64,000 nt of DNA from Turritopsis dohrnii (GCA_027922465.2 BQMF02000025.1:1088501-1152500), one strand, 5' to 3'. Shown: positions 22,486 to 36,240, counted from the stretch's first letter. A program made the numbers and translations. The notes: generated by a model from the letters alone, not told the origin.

Positions 22486-22912
22486 AAATCAGGTCAGATT
22501 TAGCGTAAAAGGAAACAATAATTGACAAAATAAGAACTAAGAACTAAGAACTCTTATCCTTATCCTGTATTTCCTCAAATGGAAGCTGCTATTCTTTTAA
22601 AAGTTTTAATCTACTGGTCATACATAGTTGTGTGACCAGATTTAAAAGATTTCTTGTTACAATTAACATAAAGCAATTTTTTTGGGATCAAAAAATCTTG
22701 TCGTTCAGACCTCGTAACGCGGTAACGCGTTATGATTGCTCATATACTTCTTAGAACTCGGCTTGGCTAACAGAGTCGCTTTTGTTTCTTTGGAAGAAAG
22801 GATTAAGAATGAGAAGGAGCAAAGTGAAAGGTTATGTGTAAGGTTGTGTCCTCGTGGTTCGCACTAAGAAACAACCTACTTCTTCATCATTTATTAATGA
22901 ATTTTTCCATTT

Positions 22913-23033
22913 AGGCGTTGTTGCTTGTATTTAGGCGTTGTTGCTTGTATTTAGGCGTTGTTGCTTGTATTTAGGCGTTGTTGCTTGTACTTAGGCGTGG
23001 TTGCTTGTATTTAGGCGTTGTTGCTTGTATTTT
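22913..23033 (+). repeat. 20-bp minisatellite
   Basis: About six tandem copies of TTAGGCGTTGTTGCTTGTAT; one copy has GTGG for GTTG. Confidence 0.95.
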
Positions 23034-24259
23034 GCTTTTATCAACACTTTCAAGTATATCCTAAGCTTTTCGTATTTGTACTTGAAGTATAATAATTAAC
23101 TATATTTCATATGTATACCAGAACCGATTTTGTTTTCATTTTGACCCCAGCTCTTTGTTATGCAGTAGAAACCCTTATCCAACTTGTGCCACTTAGAGAT
23201 TTAAAACATAATTTCCACTAACATTGAAATCGTGAAAAAGATGACAAATTAGTCTTGGAGGGATGGAATTTGCGATAATTAAGTATGCAATTATAAAACT
23301 TGTGTTACCGACATGAAACTATTAAAATTGTGTCTTGCTATTCAGTCAAATTATTGCCAATATAAAAAAAAAAAACTATTCTGTTCTTGGGTCAGGACAC
23401 GTGTAGGTGAGTATTATTACATGACTGTCTGAAGGAAAAGCTTACAATGAACTATCTACTGGAGATTAATACAGATAAAATCTAATTTATACAGACGTTA
23501 TTATGACTAATCGAAACAGCTATTTCAATTCTCAGAAACGTTTTCACTTCTCACTTTGATGAGATGAATGAGCGTATAAAGATGGGTAGGAGATGCAACA
23601 GGAAGGAAGTTCATGAATTGGTCTTAGATTAAACTAAGCAGTTTCGACATGAATTTACTCAAAATTTAAGCATACGTATTCACAATTTCTTTTCTTATAA
23701 ATGGCATTTTCACAAGTTTACGCTACATAGGTAAGGTAAAATTGCGTGTATATGTCTGTGGCTATGTTGCGCATATTTCTCTTTCTCACATCTTTGTTTG
23801 TATCTTTGATTGGAAAGACACCATACTGGTATAACAAGGTGTGTTGTTAGTACCCATGCCTCCATCCAAAGTCACCTATTTAGCCAAAATAGTATATATG
23901 ATGGGATCTAATGATACATGATGATAGACCTAACATGTTTTTTTAGATTTCTGCGAAAGCAAGAAATCTATTAAAACTGGCTTTGGTTCTTATTTTTCTT
24001 ACTGTCTAAACCTAGCGGTTTTTTTAAACTTCGGGCGTGCATTTACATGAAACCAAAGCACTGTGCATTGCATGTCAGCGAAAGATTCATAAAAGTTTCT
24101 TTGATCAATATTAAATATATTTTAATACATAAAGCATATTTTAAAAATGAAAAATTACAGAAGAAGCTACTAATTATCTTGGACTGTGATCATCCTTTTC
24201 TCAACGGTTTTTAAACAGAGGAGTCAAAAATGTGTATAATACAATGCAGATACACATGT
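23034..24259. other. Non-coding stretch
   Basis: AT-rich, no supported gene. Nothing recognisable beyond scattered homopolymer runs. Confidence 0.45.
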
Positions 24260-24332
24260 GGTTCCGTGACACAGTTGGCTAGTGCACTCGGCTGTTAACC
24301 GAAAGGTCGGTGGTTTGAGCCCACCTAGGTCA
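24260..24332 (+). pseudogene. tRNA-Asn-like sequence (tRNA pseudogene or SINE head)
   Basis: The anticodon arm (CTCGGCTGTTAACCGAA, anticodon GTT) and T arm (GGTGGTTTGAGCCCACC) match tRNA-Asn well. The D arm has one mismatch. The acceptor stem is poor: GGTTCCG against TAGGTCA pairs at only four of seven positions. A functional tRNA is therefore unlikely. A tRNA-derived SINE head would explain it, but I cannot delimit a SINE body or tail. Confidence 0.6.
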
Positions 24333-25289
24333 TGCAACATTTTCTGTTGAATTTCATAAATGTCATAACATATTTCATTTTTCATGCTTCAACAGATTTC
24401 ACAGAAATCTTTCTGCCCGTAAGGGCATCTTGTTGTTTTTTAAATTCTTGCTAGCATCACAGGTAAAGAGTTTTACCCTGTCTCACTTCGCAAAAAGTGT
24501 GTCAAATCCCCTCCTTCCCCAGAGCGAACCCCGTGACAGAAAAAAATATCATGCAATCGCGACTGGAAAGTGTACCCATGTTACCCATGTTAATAAGTTA
24601 TAGAGCACGAAAACGATGTAGCAAAATGTATTTGATCGTTAAGCTACGAGTAACGAGAAGGAAAGAATTCCCTACCAAAAAATAAAAAACAAATGCTGGT
24701 TTGCTTTTTCATATACTGAGACATCCATGTTGGGTTCCTTTCGACTGCGGTGCGTGTTCTTAGCTGGGCGGTGAAGGGTAATGACAGTGTTCGGTTGATG
24801 GTAGGTAGGGTGTTAATTGGACGTGAGGGAGTGCTTTTTAATCTAATGTGGAGTGGGTCTATTAGAAAAAAGAAAAGAACTCTTTTCTAGATTTTCTACG
24901 ACCGCTCACTTTTGTAATTCGCTAATTCAATTGAGGGAGTTATATGTAATTTGCTTCTGAATCGTATATGATAGAAAGGCGGTGCATGAAACAAAATACA
25001 ATTTAAACACTTGATGACATTTTAATCCAGTGACACTTGATGAAATTTTCATCCAGTTGCTGACGTCTGCATGACAGACAGGATCATTTCATATTCTGAA
25101 AATAATTTTCTCTTTTGGTTAATCTTCGTGTCTGATATCATCTGCAGATCTGCGAGCAAGTCGATGTTTTGCTAATTTTGTAAACCTGATTCACTCTTCC
25201 TCTTCCAATTACAACCAGTTGAATTGACTTTATTAGATTTCGCTAAGCGAAAGATATTGGTTTCGGCGGCGTTCTATCCATCTGTCTAA

Positions 25290-25375
<86 letters not shown>

Positions 25376-26640
25376 CAAGATTCATCAAACCTGATTTTTG
25401 TTCCCTATACTCACTTTTTGATTTGTAGATAATACGAAAAAAACTGTCTAAATTCTGCCCAAGTTTAGCGTTGGGGATAGGTTCCTTGACTTACTTATTA
25501 CTTTTACAGCATTGGTTATTTTGCACGACCTTGATCAGAGTAGTTTAAAGGATTAGAATTAGTTTACGTGAAAAACGGGAACAATACTTATATTATGCTC
25601 AAAATCAAAGTACAGAAACGAGGCTGTTTGCGTGATGAAACCTTTGGGGGAGTACATTATTATATAAGCATTCCACCCGATTCCACCTAAATTTATCATT
25701 TCTATCCAGGAAAAAACTGCAAAATTTCAACCTTCAAAGCTTCAGTAGATGATATACATACATCGGTACCCTTAGTTGAAGAATGAAGAGGAAAGGCATT
25801 CTTTGGGGGACGTTTAAAAAAGGACAAAAATGTTACAATTTATAGTATTTATAGTTTATTCGCAACTCATGTGAATCTTTTGAATGTAAAAAGTCTTTTT
25901 TCACAATTAAAACATTATTGCCACACCCAAAATTGGCTTGTATGTTTTCCCTTATTGGTGAATTTAGGGAACACAAGCAAAGGTTTTAGCTATTGCCTAT
26001 TTATTATCATGTGCGCCTTTATGCGAGTTGCTTTGCAAGATTGGAAAGTGCAATTTGAAGTCGTTGCACATAATGGCCAACCAAGGCTTGACATTTAATT
26101 CTTCTGCTTTTATTCGTGATCAATATTTTGAGCGGAGGTGAAAAAAGGGAACAATCACAAAAACGGCAAAATTTCGTTCCTTAAGAAACAAAGGATCGGT
26201 GGAACGGAGAATGTCACTTTCTTCCCAGGAAAAGTTCATGATGAAATACGAATGCTAAATTTACACTAAGCAAACTGGAATGCTATTATTTCCTTTACAT
26301 GATTTCAAATGATTGCAAAATATTCCGTGACAGAAAAGTTGAACCGGGTTCTATTTTTATGCGGAAGTAATAATAACCAGCTTACTAAACGCAATTCATT
26401 CCGCTTAGTGTATTCCCCTTTATGATGAATATTTAGTCAACAGTGCTCAATGTACTCTTTTTTGTCACCTTCTTCAATTCTTCAGACTTTGTTAGCGAAT
26501 GAGAAAGAGCTACAAATTCACAAGTACGTCAGAAGTATGGCTTGAAGTATGGAGAATAGAAAAAGTAAAAGACATTTTCAGAACAAAATACTTTTCTTAT
26601 GTTCGTTTGCTTGTTACAAGAATAATCCTTACAAGTATAA
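24333..26640. other. Non-coding stretch downstream of the recombinase-type gene
   Basis: No supported gene. Contains the CTAT microsatellite below. The right part includes the 3' flank of the minus-strand gene ending at 26641. Confidence 0.45.
25287..25375 (+). repeat. (CTAT)n microsatellite, about 22 units
   Basis: Uninterrupted CTAT repeats. A shorter array of the same unit lies at 54396-54441. Confidence 0.95.
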
Positions 26641-29600
26641 TTATAATTTTCCTTTTCTAAACGCTTTTCGTTCCGTTCTTATTTTCGCTACTAATGTATG
26701 GACGCCAAACTTGTCAACGAGTTTTTTGAGTTGATCTTCCTTCGTCAAAACTTTTTCGACTTCATTCTCTTTAATAAGCTCCTGACCGGTAATCAGGTTT
26801 CCGAAGTGACTCCAAATGATTGATTTATCGTTTTCAGAGAATTTTACGCGATCTTTTCGCATACTACTGGTCGTAGAAAACGTTATGGACGAAGTATCAT
26901 CGGTAGTGATGTCATTAAGTTCGCTGATATCTCCGTCAGATTGGACATCTAAAATTAAGTATGTTTATTACTTCACCTCTTTCCTAAATTTTCTATTGGC
27001 ACTTCTTTCACATTGAGTAGTCATGGATTTTGTAAGCTATTACTGAGAACTCAGAATTTACCTCCTTCTGGGTTTTCGTTAACCTCACGACCATCCTGCT
27101 TCATCAGGTAACGCAGCCTGTCTCTTGTCTTTTGGTCGTCATACGTAGACAAAACCGGGTAGATGTTTTTCTTGGCTCGTATATCTGTTAATGTCACCTT
27201 TCCTCGAGTCAATTCCTCTTTAAAGATTCCTCGAAGAAACGTTTCTTGTTCTTCATTAAGGTCTTCTTGATTGGGCGTGTGTCTCAACACTGATCTAAGA
27301 AGGCTGCTTGTCTCAGCTGCCTTCTTCGATCTATCACTCAGGTAGTAAATCTTCTTTGCAGTCTCCTTCGAGTGACTCATAAGATTAGCCAAGTCGTCTT
27401 CTTTTCCAGGGCAACTATCATGGGTTCTGGAAACACATGATTTACGTATTAACGTGGCGTTCATTCTCATCCTGTACGGTGTTTTGCCGACAGCTTTATT
27501 CCAAAACGAATTCAGTTGGCCAGTGACCATAGAGGACGAAAGTTTATTTCCAGCCCAACTTACGAACACAGTCGACTCCGGGCCCGAATCAATCCCATCC
27601 AGCCTGTTTCTAAAGTTACAAATATAGGTTCTGCACGCCTGATATAATTCCAGGGAAAAGCATAGATTTGCAGGGCCAGCTGTTGCAATGGTCTTATGTT
27701 GAAATACGCTGACCATGAAAGTTTGCTCGTGACACTTTCCAAGGTTAAACTCCTTAAGCGTCATGTTGGCTATTGCACCAGTTCGTGAGCCGTTTTCCAA
27801 GCAAAGATAAGTGATGATGTAATCACGAACGCTGGTGAAATGTTTCAACGTGGCACTCTCATTTGCTGGATGCAAGAGAATACTTTTACATTCAGCTACG
27901 ATTGCTGATGCATCCAATCGTTTAACTTCATCGGCAGTTATGAGCTGCGATAAAGATGTCATTTGTTTTTCCCATTTTCGCATATTCGTTTTTTTCTGGT
28001 ATACAGGTAACCAATTGTCCATGATCGTTATCATAACATCACATTCCTTACGTAAATGTTCTGGTATCTCTTGAGGTGATTCACATTGTATGAACTTGTA
28101 AAAGAATCTTAACGATGAAAGATAACTCTTTATCGTCCCTACACTTCTTATGCGTTCAAAAGGTGTTAGCCATTTGTCTCTTATGACTTTCCGTTGAAAT
28201 AATGCCCCGAAATCGTTGTCTCCAACACTATTCAAAATACATACGACTTCAGCTGCATGTTGTTTCGCTGAGCGGAGCGGTTTTGCTTTCCCATCAACAT
28301 TACAGAGCCATTTCGTAAAATCTACCATTATATTTTTTTCAGGTTTAACTTGCATCAATAAATTCACTTGCACATCTTCATCATCTTCATTTTCATCGGA
28401 AGAAACGACATCATCTACTTCAGTACTGTCAAACAATACTGGGGAGTGTTGCTCAGCATCGAATACTAAGATTAACAACAGTTGAATTAATTATCGATAA
28501 ACCCCACAGAAAACTATTTACCAAAACTCCTAAGTACCTAAGTCATTTTTTTCAGTTTCAGTATAGTTTTCTTGAACTGCTTCGTCATCAGCTTCGACTT
28601 CTTTGCCCTCCTGTTGAATTAAGGAGGAATTATCTAATGAAAGACAAAAATCAAAGTGAATCAAATAAAACTATGAAACGAAAGTCATATTATGCTCAAG
28701 GTTTACCCGAACGACCTTCAGCTATGAAAATTCTTTTTCGACTTTCCTTTTCTTCGGCAAAATCTAACATAGTTTCTCTTAACCAGTCATCATCAGAGGA
28801 CTCACTGATTGGATCATCTCCAATGGACTTGATATACCTTCTTTCGTCACGCAAAATACTTTTGAAATGGTTCAAATCCCCTTCAAAATCATCACTATTT
28901 TCTGTTGATTCCGAAGCCTCACTTTCCTCGTCCTTAAAAGACATCTCCGGCTTTGCTTTAGAAAGAATCTTTCTGTACTTCACATTATCAACAATACGAT
29001 GGGTTGCTTTCAAGTGATTGTGTATCCGAACCACAACTTTCTGGCAAAGAGGGCAAATTCTCTTTGGATGCACCCGACGCTTTGTTTTCCTCACCCCATC
29101 AGGCAGCGGTTCTTTTCTTTTACGAATGCCTAACTGACTTTTAATACACCGAGCGTTATCATTATCCATTTTATGAACGTTAACTAGATGTTTCCGTAAG
29201 TCCACTAACTCTTTCGAACACTTCGGACAAGTCGTTGTGCTCCTTTTTCGCTTCACGGCTACTTTTTGTTCACTAGATTTATGCTGCTTCCACTTATTAA
29301 AACACTAAAATCAAATTTAAACGTGTCAATGAACCAAAATTCCTGCATGTAAACAAAATAAAATAATTCAATATTTTTTATATGAAACAAAAACATTCAG
29401 CTAAATACCTTTGATGCCTCTAAAATATTCCCATTTTCCATCGCTGCCATTAATTTCGAGATGTAGTTACTTTTGTCCTGCATAAAAACCATTTATATGT
29501 GATTAATAGCAAACCTAATATCCCTCAAAGATTTCAAAATCTTAAATCTTTAGAAAACCTTACATAAATGGAAAAATAGCTTCATAAATATTAGAAAACA

Positions 29601-32600
29601 TCTTAAACAAGATGTTTTCCTGTGAATAAAACTGTGTTTATATTTTTGTATATCAGAATAAAGATGATGTTATTCACGCAAACATATATCAACACCAACC
29701 ACCACCTTTCTCCCCTTCCCCCAGATAATTTTCTGAAAGAAAGCCAAGAAAATCTGAAGGGAGAAAAACTGTTTAGAAACAGTAACTGTTATAGATATTA
29801 GATAAATTATAGATAGAATTTCTATAACACCTTTTCATCATCTTTCTCCACTAGTGTCACATCAGATGTGGACTGCAACTCTGAGTTTGTCTATAAATTG
29901 AAAAGTTAGTAGCATTTATCAATTGTAATAAATGATTAATAATTTCAAATGATAACACTTACTGATGAAGCAATATCACTTAATTGCAAAGGTGAAACAA
30001 TCTCAAGGTTTGGGCTTGACTTAAATTCTTCCTAAAATTTTCAATAACAATGTATAAAAAGGAATATTATATGTAAATGTTTCTGGTAAAAACGAATGTC
30101 AGCTCTGTATACTCATGGACGTATAAAAAGAGAAGGACTCACAACTAATACTAAAGCCTTTCATTTCTATTATTAAAATCTATTTTGTCGGCATTTCTTT
30201 GATGTAATCCTCACCTCGCATTTCACTGGATTTTGGTTCACATGGGCGGGTTTATACGACGCTTTAGGTTTAATGCGATGTGGAAAACCAAAGAATTAAG
30301 AGAAAATACGATTTGCAGATGCATCTGCAATATTCTTTAGTATCACAAAACTTCCATCAACCTTGTTTAAAAATTTTGGATTCGAATTAAGATAAATTTC
30401 TCGGAGTTAGGAAGTATTTTGTGTATATACTTATATCCAAAGATTCGGTACTTTGAAAGACGCCTGGGTGATGCCTGAGAATATACAGAAAGAAGAATGC
30501 TTTTTCATTCAATTCTGAAAATTTCATGTTTGAGACTGTAAGAAGTCATGAGGAATCAGAGTTTAAAACCTTGCTTCAAAATAATCATAAAATCTTTAAA
30601 TTCATTTATGGTTGGTTGTTACGATCATGGAAGCCAATGGAAACATGTATTTTTAACAGCACTTGAGGGAGTTTCAAAACTGCTTTTGTGAAAATTTCAA
30701 TAAACCGAGTCGAGGTTTGTTTGAATAGATTTATAAAAGTTGTAAGTCCTTCTTTTTTTATACGTCCATGGTATACTGAAGTGTAAGTTGACTTACTAGT
30801 CGCTCAACTCTATGTATTGCTTTGGATTCATTTGTGTTGGTGTTGGTGTCAATCGCCTACATGTCAATGAACATACAAATATTTGGAAACATTTTCTAAT
30901 AGTACACAAACGAAAATATTATTTCTACAATGCATTTGTGCTATCATCCTCCATTAGTATCTCATCATCAGTTATAGATTCCAGACCTAATTTTGCTTAT
31001 GTATTGAAATCAAAATATTTAACAACAATGAATTAATCAGGAACCTAAGACCAACTAAATTAAAATGTTCTATGACCTCCTTGACTAGCCACACATTGAT
31101 AAAAGGTATAATCAGCAATTGAACAGATCTTGGAAATAATCATGAATAAATAAGTATGTATTTGGAGGAAAGACTTACTGATGCAGCAGCATATTTTGAC
31201 TGCAGAATTGACACCTCTTCAAGTTTAGGTGTTGGTTTCATTGTTTCCTGAAATAAAATTAAGAGCATAAACATTCCATTCGGTCACTGATTGACACCAA
31301 ATTCTAATGAATAACAGTCTGTATACATGGTTCAAACTTCTCTATGATGTCCTTTGATAGAATTAATTTATCAGTTCAAATGTAAAATTATACTTACATC
31401 ATCTGTCAGCAGCTCAACATATTCATAACTTTTGTGGTTATAATTTCCTTCTGATATCTTGAAATCAGCTGAAATATATACAGTTTGACCAGTAAATATG
31501 TACTTCTAGAATCTGTTTGATTATTACATACAGTTGCTTTTATTTTCCATAAAATAACTTTCCACTTTGGAAAGATCTGTTACTTTTCAATACATTCTGG
31601 AAATCACAACCAAATATCTCAATTATACATGGCATAACGCAGGTAATTGAATAAAGCAAGAAATGAGGAAACTGTGGTGGTATTTATAAAAACACACTGT
31701 TCTTAAGATAAATACTTGCTTTTTTTATCATAGGATGTCTCTTTGGTTACTGTTAATGACTGTGTTGAGTTAGTAACAATTGGAACTTCTAAAGGTTTAA
31801 TCATTCTAACAACAGCTTCATCAACAAATGTCAACTAAAGAAAAATAAAAAATTGTCCTGGAAGAAGTCCTTTTAGTGACTTAATGATAATTATAAGATG
31901 CACAAAGAGAAATTAAATGATAAAGAAATACATGATACTTTGTCAAATAACTTGAATGGTTCTTCACCAGACAACAGTAATTCTCCTGCCTAAACAAACA
32001 CTAATGTATTCCATAAAAGTATTTCGGAGCAATTCTAAGATTGACAGCCAAAAATTGAAAAAAGATCAAGTCAAAAATGATGTCTATCAAATTATGTTAC
32101 TGTGGGTTACATACTTGGCTATCATTGATTTCCAAAACAACAACAATTATTCCCTTCAACACCTCAGGAACTAAAACTTTCATCACATAATCAAAAAACT
32201 ATACAAAAAAAGAATGCATAATTTCTATTAAATATGAGATCAACAAATGAAATTAATATAATATGTATATATTATTGAACACCTACCCTCGCATTTTTAC
32301 TACAAAAATGATCTGTCAAGACACTTGTTGCAACACTGACTTGTTCATCAGTAAATGTTCCAAAAGCTACAATTGATGGCAATGTAGCTAAAAAATGAGA
32401 ATGAAAGATATGCACTTTCAAACGAAAAGATATGGTATATATTCTGAGTAATAAATGTACCTTTTGCTGTTCCTCCTTCTTTATAAGCGTTGTGTCTTTT
32501 ACATGTTTTATTCTAAACAATATGGTAACAAGGAAAAATTTGTCGAATAATGAGAAGAGACTATGTTTAAAAAAATGATGTCTTGTTTAATACCTTTCCA

Positions 32601-32669
32601 GTAAATATGTCTATCATTGCTTGCAACAAATCTTCAGAAATATCACGGATTTGAGATAGTAAAAGCTTT
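26641..32669 (-). CDS. C2H2 zinc-finger / tyrosine-recombinase-domain protein (gene A), 5' end not found
   Basis: Thirteen exons join in phase: 32594-32669, 32461-32512, 32287-32387, 32115-32198, 31720-31834, 31398-31468, 31179-31247, 29963-30031, 29831-29890, 29409-29477, 28707-29304, 27062-28465, 26641-26948. All introns are GT-AG except the one after 31720, which needs a GC donor (GCAAGT). The product is about 1,025 residues, lacking its start. The 28707-29304 exon has two C2H2-type fingers (CPKCSKELVDLRKH and CPLCQKVVVRIHNH) and an acidic tail. The 27062-28465 exon has a tyrosine-recombinase fold signature: Arg in NGSRTGAIANM, Lys in QHKT, Arg in ATLIRKS, His in LMSHS and Tyr nine residues later in KKIYYLSD. 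The His of the usual HxxR is Thr. The last exon adds a basic SANT/Myb-like tail (FSENDKSIIWSHFG). It is paralogous to gene B. Confidence 0.75.
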
Positions 32670-34478
32670 CTATAACATAAAAGTCTCTATGATTCAATCC
32701 CCACCAATCTTACTATTATGATGAGGTACTTATACAATTTTTGAACAAAACAGGCAAATCAAATCTACTTAAATCATGATCCATTAGCATTACAGCCAGG
32801 ACTCAGGGATTATTTACAAAAGATCCAGAGGATTTTCATTGACACAATTTTTTAATATATATGTATCCAACATAGTACAAAATACACACTCTAACATGAT
32901 GACCTCGTCTGTCTGTGGACCTCTGTATGTCTCCCGCCACTTCACACCATGAAAAGTGCTTTATAGTTTGTGTCAACAATGCACGAAATATGGTAAATTA
33001 GCCAAACATGAAATTCGGGAACATTGTTCCCGATTTTCATCTTCTGAAAATTTGAGTTAGGGAACAAAATGTGATAATCGGGAACAAATATTGAAAATAG
33101 GGAACAATGTTCCCTAAATTCTACATTCTATAGATGCACATCGGGGACTTCTGTTGCAAAATTTTTGCGTGCGGTATGCTGACAGACAAAGAAGGGGATT
33201 TAGGTCATGTTATGAATGAATAAAACTACATTTCATTTGTGATGAACTTCACCTAGTATGGTGAAAATCCATGCAATAGCCACGGGACATTTTGAATTTC
33301 ATTTAAAAAATGGAACATTTGTCCCCGTTGGCAAGGAATGCCCCTTAATTTTACCCAATTTGCCCCAAATTTTTTTTATAGATGTGAAGATGCTCATATT
33401 TAAGAATTTTAGCCATTCCCTTCGTTTCCATCACGGTCGGTTTTGCACCTTTGTGCGAATTCGGAAAGCACAGTAAACTGACTGTTGAGTTATCTTCGCT
33501 ACATTTTCTGGCGAAGTTCAAAAATCGTAAAATTTGGCAAATTTTGAGTTTTGTAAAAGATTATGTGTGTTAACGCTTGCATTAAGCATTGCTGTTAACA
33601 TTTCCATAAAATATAATCTTTTTGCTTTCTATTTACCAAAATATTTGAAAAACTGAGCATTCTGTAACAAGTTACAGATGTTTATTTACGGGCAGTCCAC
33701 AAAAATGTAGTGAATGTCCCCTATTCCCCATTTCTGTTGTTGCAGTTGAATGTCCGTGGTTTTTTAGAAACTTATGGCCCTGGATGGAATTATTGTTACT
33801 GTTTTACAAACCCATGGTGATTAAATAGAAATTTATAATGAAGCGGCGCCAGAAATTCAGCTAAACGATGCGCTTTGTAGCGAATGTCCCCGATTTATTA
33901 AGGTCCTTAAGGTCTCCGCTTTTGGTATAATACTATGATCTACATAGGTTATGAATGTTATACCATTTATGACCCCATTATGATGTCAAACATTATAGAG
34001 AAATTGAACAAAATTACGCCCAATGCAATTATTCTGACGATAAAGTTGGTTTTTTTATGCATAACACTCGAGGCAGTAGTAGTACTAGTATTAATTGTAT
34101 ACTTATTTAGGGTAATCCAATGCTCGTCTCCGGCCACAAGGCACTAAATGGGAAGTGTCAAAAACTAACCTTAAGAGGTCCGAATATTCCCAATTGGACA
34201 TACTTTTCCAATACTTCGCCTCATATTTCTTACAGATTGATATGTGAGAGAAACCAAAGCCGGTTTTTCACCACGGGGAAAACTTTATAAGTCAAGTGGA
34301 TAACCACTTTAACAGTTGAAATGTAATGACTCAAGAAAAACCTGGTTGTTAAGCCACCACAAATACAAATACAGTGAAAATAGACATAGCATCGGTAGTC
34401 AATCGTCTCATATGATGAGACAAACGAATGAAAAAGCCATGAAACTTTATTACCAAAACTCAAAACTCGAGAAGTGTT
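32670..34478. other. Spacer upstream of gene A, with palindromic and GTCCCC-rich repeats
   Basis: The missing 5' exon(s) of gene A should lie here or beyond, but I could not identify one. 33011-33117 has clustered palindromes around GGGAACATTGTTCCC and GGGAACAATGTTCCC. 33700-33900 contains TGTAGTGAATGTCCCC and TGTAGCGAATGTCCCC, a motif repeated many times at 54225-54390. Confidence 0.5.
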
Positions 34479-36240
34479 ATGAAGACAACATTCAACTTAA
34501 CAGCGTTTCCGTCCAACAAACGAATGTCGGCTGTATATTATACCTTAGTTGCGACGATCATCTCCTACCCTATTACTTCAAACAGTCAATTTAAATTGAA
34601 AGGCTACAAATCACCTTTCAGACTTAACGTCTCCACCACAAGTGGTGGCTTGTTAGTTTATGTCGAGGAAGGTCTTTCAGTTCTTCCTCTGGAGAGTTTT
34701 GTTTTGTCAGAGGATATCCAAGTCATTCCACTCCAAGTGAATCTGAAAACCATCATCAAGTGCTCTTCAAAAGGCAGCAAAACCTTTTGGAAGTCGTGTA
34801 AATCAGTTCTTTCAAACAAACATTCTCAAGTGTGCGTGTTTAATCTCAGTCAAAATAGTAAGCCACTGAATTAGATCGTTTAAGTTGCGGTTATTTTCTT
34901 CAGATGTAGGGATGGGTGTTGCACTCCTGTAGAAGCATCCAAAAGGAGTTTGTCTGTGTTATCTAATTGAATTTGGAGAAGGCATTTCTCCTTGAAGTTC
35001 GAACTCATATTAATTGATGACATTGTAGTTGTTAGCACCGTGTTAGAACCAACGAGAACAAGAGGCAATGATGAGCCGTCAACGATTGACCTAGTTTTTA
35101 CAAATGAGGAAATGAAAGTTTCTCAGCTCGGGTTATCATTTTATCATTCAAATAGTTCGTGACAGATTTGTACCGATTACAACTACTGATCCGGCCTGGA
35201 GAACGAAAGCAACTTTCCCAGGTCACCGGAAATGAGATTCCAAATTCGCAAAAAGAAAGCCGCACATCGAGCGTGGATTTATACTAGGAAAGGAGCCCAG
35301 GAAGGAGGCCATGTGCGTAACAAGTTGAAACTAAATCTGGTATAGCACCTTTGAAGACCTAATGAACGGGATAAAACAACTGAAATTCGCGGATAATGAG
35401 AAAGCAGACCTTCTACAGCAACAATTCTTGGGCGTCTTTTCAGAGCAGCCTCCTGGTGATGTACCATTCTTTGAAAAATGCACAGACTCCACAATCACTG
35501 AATACGAAGTTGATGAAAGCATTATAATGAAGGAAATCAAGCAATTAAATGTCAATAAAGCATGTGGACCGGACGAGATTCATCCTCGAATGTTGAAAGA
35601 GCTTGTTACTTTATTCTCATCGCCAGTATCCGTAATTGTTAAAAAGTCCCTTAGTCAAGGCATCATACCACAAGATTGGAAAACCGCGTACATTTTTGCA
35701 ATGTACAAGAAGGGAGACAGACATAAACCAGTTAATTATCGCCCAATCAGCCTCACCTTGATTGGATGTAAACTTACTGATCCGATCATAGGGAAATGTG
35801 TAACAAGATACTTACTTGAAAAAACCTCTTGTCCCCTAAAACAGTTTGGATTCGTTCGTGGAAGGTCAACTGCAAAGCAGCTTTTATGTTAGCTCAACGA
35901 ATGTGTTGACGTAATAGCGTCAGGTAATGTGATGGATTGCATATACTTCGACTGCGCTAAAGCATTTGACAGCGTTCCTCATCGTAGGCTGATCTGCAAA
36001 ATCGAATCCTTTGGAGTCAAAGGTGAGATTCTAAATTGGATCAAAGCACTCCTGAAGGCTCGTTCCCAGATTGCTAGAGTTAATGGCAATGGCATCCTTT
36101 TCTGGCCGAGTTTTAAGTGGTGTTCCTCAAGGAAGTGTACTGGGTCCCTTTTTAAGTTGTATCATCAAGTTTTATCCTTTTCGCTGATGATATGATTAAC
36201 TTTCTTTCTTATTCTTAAAAAAAGATAAATAAACTTAAAT
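34479..36240 (+). pseudogene. Degenerate non-LTR retrotransposon (CR1/jockey-like)
   Basis: An endonuclease-domain fragment is readable at about 34560-34740 (FKLKGYKSPFRLNVS, GGLLVYVEEGLS). The reverse transcriptase follows from 35362: KACGPDEIHPRMLKE, YKKGDRHKPVNYRPISLT, FGFVRGRSTAKQL, then after a stop YFDCAKAFDSVPHRRL and, with a frameshift, a VPQGSVLGP-type segment. Stops and frameshifts make it inactive. It probably ends near 36240 with a TAAA-rich tail. It lies between the two paralogous recombinase-type genes. Confidence 0.8.

Noticed and set aside
24260..24332. Functional tRNA-Asn
   Set aside because: The acceptor stem pairs at only about four of seven positions and the D stem has a mismatch.
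23945..25260. GAAATCTTTC / ATCTTGTTG motifs near 24398, 25230 and 56232 as a conserved SINE body
   Set aside because: Similarity is short and partial; I could not extend it into a consistent repeat.
28540..28605. Extra gene A exon reading EGKEVEADDEAVQENYTETE
   Set aside because: It has acceptor- and donor-like ends and an open frame, but its phase does not fit the phase-1 junction between 28707 and 28465; including it introduces a stop.
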